Positions 4,598 through 8,034 of a stretch of DNA of 8,034 nt are shown piece after piece. The stretch is from the NCBI GenBank assembly GCA_034437075.1, contig DAOTVD010000337.1, positions 1 to 8,034 on the forward strand. The letters run 5' to 3'. Numbering within the stretch: position 1 is the stretch's first letter; each line of letters begins with the position of its first letter. The translations under genes and the position numbers were made by a program. The notes below the pieces were generated by a model. The model saw nothing but the letters and a program-made list of their open reading frames with translations, ran no database searches and was not told the DNA's origin. Origin of the DNA: DAOTVD01 sp034437075. Lineage in GTDB: Bacteria; Chloroflexota; Anaerolineae; Aggregatilineales; J027.

Positions 4598-6244
4598 CTA
4601 GAGTCTCGCCAGCAGATCGGCCACGGGTTGCATGCCGCTTTCGATGACGCGCGTCATAAAGGTGGGGAAGATGCCGATAATCACCAGCCAGCTACCCAAC
4701 AACACCAGCGTGATCCGATCCAACGTTGTGATGGGCGTCACATCCGGGAAGCGCTCGGCGTTGAATTCGCCAAAAAAGACTTGCCCAGTCACGCGCAGCA
4801 CATACGCCGCCGTCAAGATGATGCCCAGCACCGCCCCGATCACGATATAGGCGTAGTAACTGCCCGCGCCGCCTTGCGCATCAATCAAGAGCGCCGTCGC
4901 GTTGTCACCCGCTGCCGCCACGACCGCCGCCGGGACGCCTTCCCACACCCCAGTTAGGATGGGAAATTCAGCCACAAAGCCACTTAGCCCCGGCATCCCC
5001 ATACTGACCAAACCGCCCAAGATGAACGCCACAGCCACCATCGGCATGCGGCTGGCGAAGCCGCCCAGGCTGGGTAGGTCGCGCGTATGCGCCCGGTCGT
5101 AGACCATGCCCACGCAGGAGAAGAACAGCGCGGTCATTACGCCATGGCTAAACATCTGCACGCCCGCGCCCGTCATACCGACCAGGTTCATAGTCGCGAA
5201 GCCCAGAATCACCAGGCCCATATGCGACACGGACGAATAACCGATCACGTACTTAAAGTCACGTTGTCGGAAGGCAATAAACGCGCCCAATATCACATTA
5301 ACCAGCGCAAAAAAGATAATCCACGGCAGGTGCAAGCGCGCCCCATCCGGCATCAACTGCACACCCAGGCGCAAGGCCGCAAACGCGCCCAACTTCATCA
5401 ACACGCCCGCATGGATCATCGAGACGGCAGTCGGAGCCGCGACGTGCCCATCCGGCGACCAGTTATGGAAGGGGAACATCCCCGCCAGCACCCCGAAGCC
5501 GATGAACACAAACGGGAACCAGAAGCGCGCCAGCGTCAAGCCGTCCAGCCCCAGGTAGCCGCCCATGTCGTACGCGCCCGCCTTGCCCGCGATGTATAAA
5601 TCCTGAAAGCCGAAGCTGTAATAGCCGTTGACCTCCGCCGCGCGGAAGTACAAAGCCAAGATGCCCACCAATGCGACGATGGAACCGATGAGGATGTACA
5701 GCGTCAGCTTCATGGCCGCGTATTCGCGCAGGTCCTTCCAGCCCCAGCCTGCGATGAGAAAATACATCGGAAAAATGGATAGCTCGTAGAAAAACAGCAG
5801 CAAGAACACGTCCACCGAGACGAACACGCCATACACGCCGCCCACCAGCAACAAGAAAAAGGCCATAAACTCGCGCGTACGGTCTTCAATCTTCCAACTG
5901 ATGAGCACCCCCCCAAACGACGCCAGGCCGGTCAGGAAGATCATCGGCGCGGCGATGCCGTCTACGCCCAAGTGATACGAGATGCCGAGTTCGGGTATCC
6001 AATCCACCCGGTCTTCAAAGGCGAAGAACAGCGCGCCCGCTTCGGCGTTTTCCGCGTTGAAGGCTTCGGCGGCACTCACATCAAATGTGAAGAACACAAA
6101 CGCGCTCAGCAACAAACTGCCCAACGTGGCCGCCGCCGCAATGATGCGCGCCTCTTGTTTCTGGTCTTTGTTCAGCAGCAAGATGATAATCGCTGCAATC
6201 ACAGGGATGAAGATCACCCCCGATAAAATCCCGTTGAATTCCAT
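4598..6244 (-). CDS. nuoM: NADH-quinone oxidoreductase subunit M, second copy (divergent)
   Basis: Antiporter-like membrane subunit of complex I, 548 aa with about 14 hydrophobic segments. Family motifs: 'YHLGVDGIAAPM' (90-101), TM5 glutamate E154 in 'FFYELSIFPMYF', 'FPFHNWSPDGHVAAPTAVSM' (257-276), TM8 lysine K284 in 'LMKLGAF', 'GYSSVSHMG' and TM12 glutamate E426 in 'SGFVAEF'. The TM7 lysine (E. coli K234) is missing: the aligned residue, nine before W262, is L253, and no other lysine is near. About 30 extra residues lie after TM12 (about 431-463). It is clearly different from the NuoM encoded just upstream, so this is an old paralogue, not a recent duplication. The ATG at 6242-6244 follows AAGGAGG (6259-6265), which overlaps the upstream stop; the 14-nt spacing is long. 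The family is certain, and whether it pumps is open. Confidence 0.95.
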   Translation of the reverse strand: MEFNGILSGVIFIPVIAAIIILLLNKDQKQEARIIAAAATLGSLLLSAFVFFTFDVSAAEAFNAENAEAGALFFAFEDRVDWIPELGISYHLGVDGIAAPMIFLTGLASFGGVLISWKIEDRTREFMAFFLLLVGGVYGVFVSVDVFLLLFFYELSIFPMYFLIAGWGWKDLREYAAMKLTLYILIGSIVALVGILALYFRAAEVNGYYSFGFQDLYIAGKAGAYDMGGYLGLDGLTLARFWFPFVFIGFGVLAGMFPFHNWSPDGHVAAPTAVSMIHAGVLMKLGAFAALRLGVQLMPDGARLHLPWIIFFALVNVILGAFIAFRQRDFKYVIGYSSVSHMGLVILGFATMNLVGMTGAGVQMFSHGVMTALFFSCVGMVYDRAHTRDLPSLGGFASRMPMVAVAFILGGLVSMGMPGLSGFVAEFPILTGVWEGVPAAVVAAAGDNATALLIDAQGGAGSYYAYIVIGAVLGIILTAAYVLRVTGQVFFGEFNAERFPDVTPITTLDRITLVLLGSWLVIIGIFPTFMTRVIESGMQPVADLLARL

Positions 6245-6263
6245 AGTGTTCTATTCTTCCTCC

Positions 6264-8034
6264 TTAACCGCCCAGGACGCCCGTCAGCATGGCGCTCACG
6301 GCCTGGTTAATCGTCGGCAACAACCAATTCGGGTAGAGGCCCGTGATCAACATCAGCGCCATCAGCGGTGCCATGGCCAGCACCTCACGCAGGTTGAGTT
6401 CCAGGCTGTGTTCGTTCTCGTGGTAATGTTGCCATTCGGGGTTCGGCGGGCCGTGCAGCACCTTCTGCAAGCCCTTCAGAATATACGCGCCCGTGATGAG
6501 CAAGCCCAACATGCTAATCAGCACATAGACCTCGAAGCCGCGCACCGGGAACGACCCCGCCACGACCAAAAATTCGCCCACGAAGCCATTCAGGCCCGGC
6601 AAACCCAAGCTAGCCATGCTCGTGAAGATCAACACGCCGCCGTAAAAAGGCACCGTATGCCACAAGCCGCCGAAGTGGCGCAAGTCGCGCGTATGCGCCT
6701 TGTGATACAACGCGCCCACTAGCAAGAACATCCCCGCCGCGCTGAGCCCATGGTTAAACATCTGCATCACCGCGCCGTTGGCCGCCACCGTGGCGTTATG
6801 CACATCGGCGGCCATGTCCGGCAGGGTCAGCGTGCAGGCGCCGACGTTTTGCGCGTTCGGCGCGGCGTCCTGCGCCCCGCAAACGACGGTCGCATCATAT
6901 TCGCTCATCAGCTTGCGATAGGCCGCCAGGTTGCGTTCGCTGCGCGAAAGGTTGTCTAGGTCGCCGCCGTTCAGATATTCATCCACATCGGCCTGCGCGA
7001 CCGGGTCGCCGAAGCTGCTCAGCACCAAATCGGGCCGCGCGTCCAGCGCCATAGCGTAATTCGTGCCATACACCGCCGCGAAAACCGCGATGCCCATCGC
7101 CACAAAGCCCATATGATTGACCGAGCTATAGGCGACCAGCTTCTTGAAGTCATCCTGGCCCCAGGCCGCAAAGGCTCCGAAGACAATGCTGAGCATGGCC
7201 AAGGCCGCGAAGACTTCCACTAAGCGAAAGTCCAGCCCCACGCCGACCAACTCGCGCGTTTCGACCCATTCCAGAGGAAAGAGCGGCACCACCAGGCGCA
7301 AAAAGCCATACGCGCCCAGCTTCAGCAGCACGCCCGCCAGCAACATACTGCCCGCCGTGGGGGCTTCGGTGTGCGCGTCCGGCAGCCAAGTATGCAGCGG
7401 AAAAACGGGCACCTTTAGCGCGAAGGCGATCAGAAAGCCCAGCAGCGCCAGATATTTAAGCTGCGCGGCATTAAATCCCAGGATTTCGGCCTCGGTGCTC
7501 AGCGTCGGCCACACATCAATCCAGGTCGGGATGTCGAACGTCACCCCCTGCCCGGTCTGCTGGCCGACCACCACCGCAATCAGTTGAATAGTCAGCAGCA
7601 GGCCCAGCGACCCGGCCATGGTGAAGATGAAAAATTTATTGGCCGCGTAGCGCCGGTTCTTGCCGCCCCACAGATAGATGATGAAGTACATCGGCACCAG
7701 GCCGATTTCGTAAAACAAGAAGAAAACCAGCATATCGAGGCTGGCGAAGACGCCCAGCATGCCCGTCTGCAAAAACAAGATCAGGGCCATGATTTCCACG
7801 GGCCGGTCGTCGTGCTCAAAGGCGATGAGCAAGGCCAGCGGCGTCAGGATGGCCGTTAGCAAGATCATCGGCGCGGAAATGCCATCCACGCCCAAATGCC
7901 AATTGGAGCCCAGCAGGCTAAACCATTCCTGGCTGGACTGAAACGCATATTCCCCAGGGCCTAAATCCGCGCGGGTGGTTTCCACGAAAATGGCAATCGC
8001 GGGCACCAGCACGATTCCGCTGATGGCCAGCGCC
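6264..8034 (-). CDS. nuoM: NADH-quinone oxidoreductase subunit M, first copy (5'-truncated by window edge)
   Basis: Proton-pumping membrane subunit of complex I. The frame is open to the window edge, and the residues before the GTG at 8010-8012 continue a membrane helix ('ALAISGIVLVPAIAIFV'), so the true start lies outside. Counting V8012 as residue 1, the visible part has 582 residues. Key residues are intact: TM5 E102 ('FYEIGLVPMYF'), TM7 K200 ('FALKVPVFPLHTWLPDAH'), TM8 K231 ('LLKLGAYG') and TM12 E480 ('GFVGEF'). Between 'HMGFVAMGIAVFA' and 'GAVMQMFNHGLSAAG' lies an insertion of about 95 residues (about 315-410, nt 6783-7070), acidic and polar, with C378 and C393. By NuoM topology this TM10-TM11 loop faces outside. 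It stands 19 nt before the second nuoM. The identity is certain. Confidence 0.96.
   Translation of the reverse strand, partial: ALAISGIVLVPAIAIFVETTRADLGPGEYAFQSSQEWFSLLGSNWHLGVDGISAPMILLTAILTPLALLIAFEHDDRPVEIMALILFLQTGMLGVFASLDMLVFFLFYEIGLVPMYFIIYLWGGKNRRYAANKFFIFTMAGSLGLLLTIQLIAVVVGQQTGQGVTFDIPTWIDVWPTLSTEAEILGFNAAQLKYLALLGFLIAFALKVPVFPLHTWLPDAHTEAPTAGSMLLAGVLLKLGAYGFLRLVVPLFPLEWVETRELVGVGLDFRLVEVFAALAMLSIVFGAFAAWGQDDFKKLVAYSSVNHMGFVAMGIAVFAAVYGTNYAMALDARPDLVLSSFGDPVAQADVDEYLNGGDLDNLSRSERNLAAYRKLMSEYDATVVCGAQDAAPNAQNVGACTLTLPDMAADVHNATVAANGAVMQMFNHGLSAAGMFLLVGALYHKAHTRDLRHFGGLWHTVPFYGGVLIFTSMASLGLPGLNGFVGEFLVVAGSFPVRGFEVYVLISMLGLLITGAYILKGLQKVLHGPPNPEWQHYHENEHSLELNLREVLAMAPLMALMLITGLYPNWLLPTINQAVSAMLTGVLGG

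Noticed and set aside
4598..8034. Recent tandem duplication of nuoM
   Set aside because: The two proteins differ throughout, including key residues and insertions, so they are old paralogues.

Overview
The window is a stretch of GC-rich bacterial chromosome in which every recognisable complete gene lies on the minus strand, so transcription runs from high to low coordinates. Gene content and protein style suggest a member of the Chloroflexota, probably near Anaerolineae. The pointers are tandem nuoM genes before nuoN, the 'MEALGINAGF' start of the b subunit, and an F0 gene group separated from the F1 genes. This placement is an inference from memory of gene order, not a computed phylogeny.

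Right part (8034 to 3053): the 3' end of a nuo operon encoding the membrane arm of respiratory complex I. It holds a 5'-truncated nuoM (first copy), a second and divergent nuoM, and nuoN, spaced by about 20 nt and each complete gene preceded by a Shine-Dalgarno sequence. The two NuoM proteins differ. The first keeps all four key charged residues but carries a long, cysteine-containing loop insertion. The second has leucine where the TM7 pump lysine should be. Together with an expected NuoL just outside the window, this predicts a complex I with four antiporter-like subunits.

Middle (3052 to 2734): a 319-nt intergenic region. Directly after the nuoN stop codon is an 86-nt sequence in which every base belongs to a stem or loop of a perfect cloverleaf: a 15-bp closing stem and three hairpins with no unpaired junction bases. 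It has no T-tract and does not look like a normal terminator. Further along are a weaker promoter candidate, a small dyad, an A-tract and a good sigma70-type promoter (5/6 and 4/6 hexamers, 17-nt spacer) placed to drive the next operon.

Left part (2733 to 116): an F0 ATP synthase operon, AtpZ/AtpI-family gene, atpB (a), atpE (c) and atpF (b), closed by a strong intrinsic terminator. The a subunit has an acidic loop of about 135 residues between two membrane helices and a His/Asp-rich C-terminal tail. The c subunit has the proton-type binding site. The b subunit is fused to the C-terminal domain of delta. No F1 genes follow, so alpha, gamma, beta and epsilon must be encoded elsewhere.

Functionally the window joins the proton-pumping arm of complex I to the proton-consuming F0 sector of ATP synthase: one builds the proton-motive force, the other uses it. 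The least explained element is the cloverleaf between the two operons.
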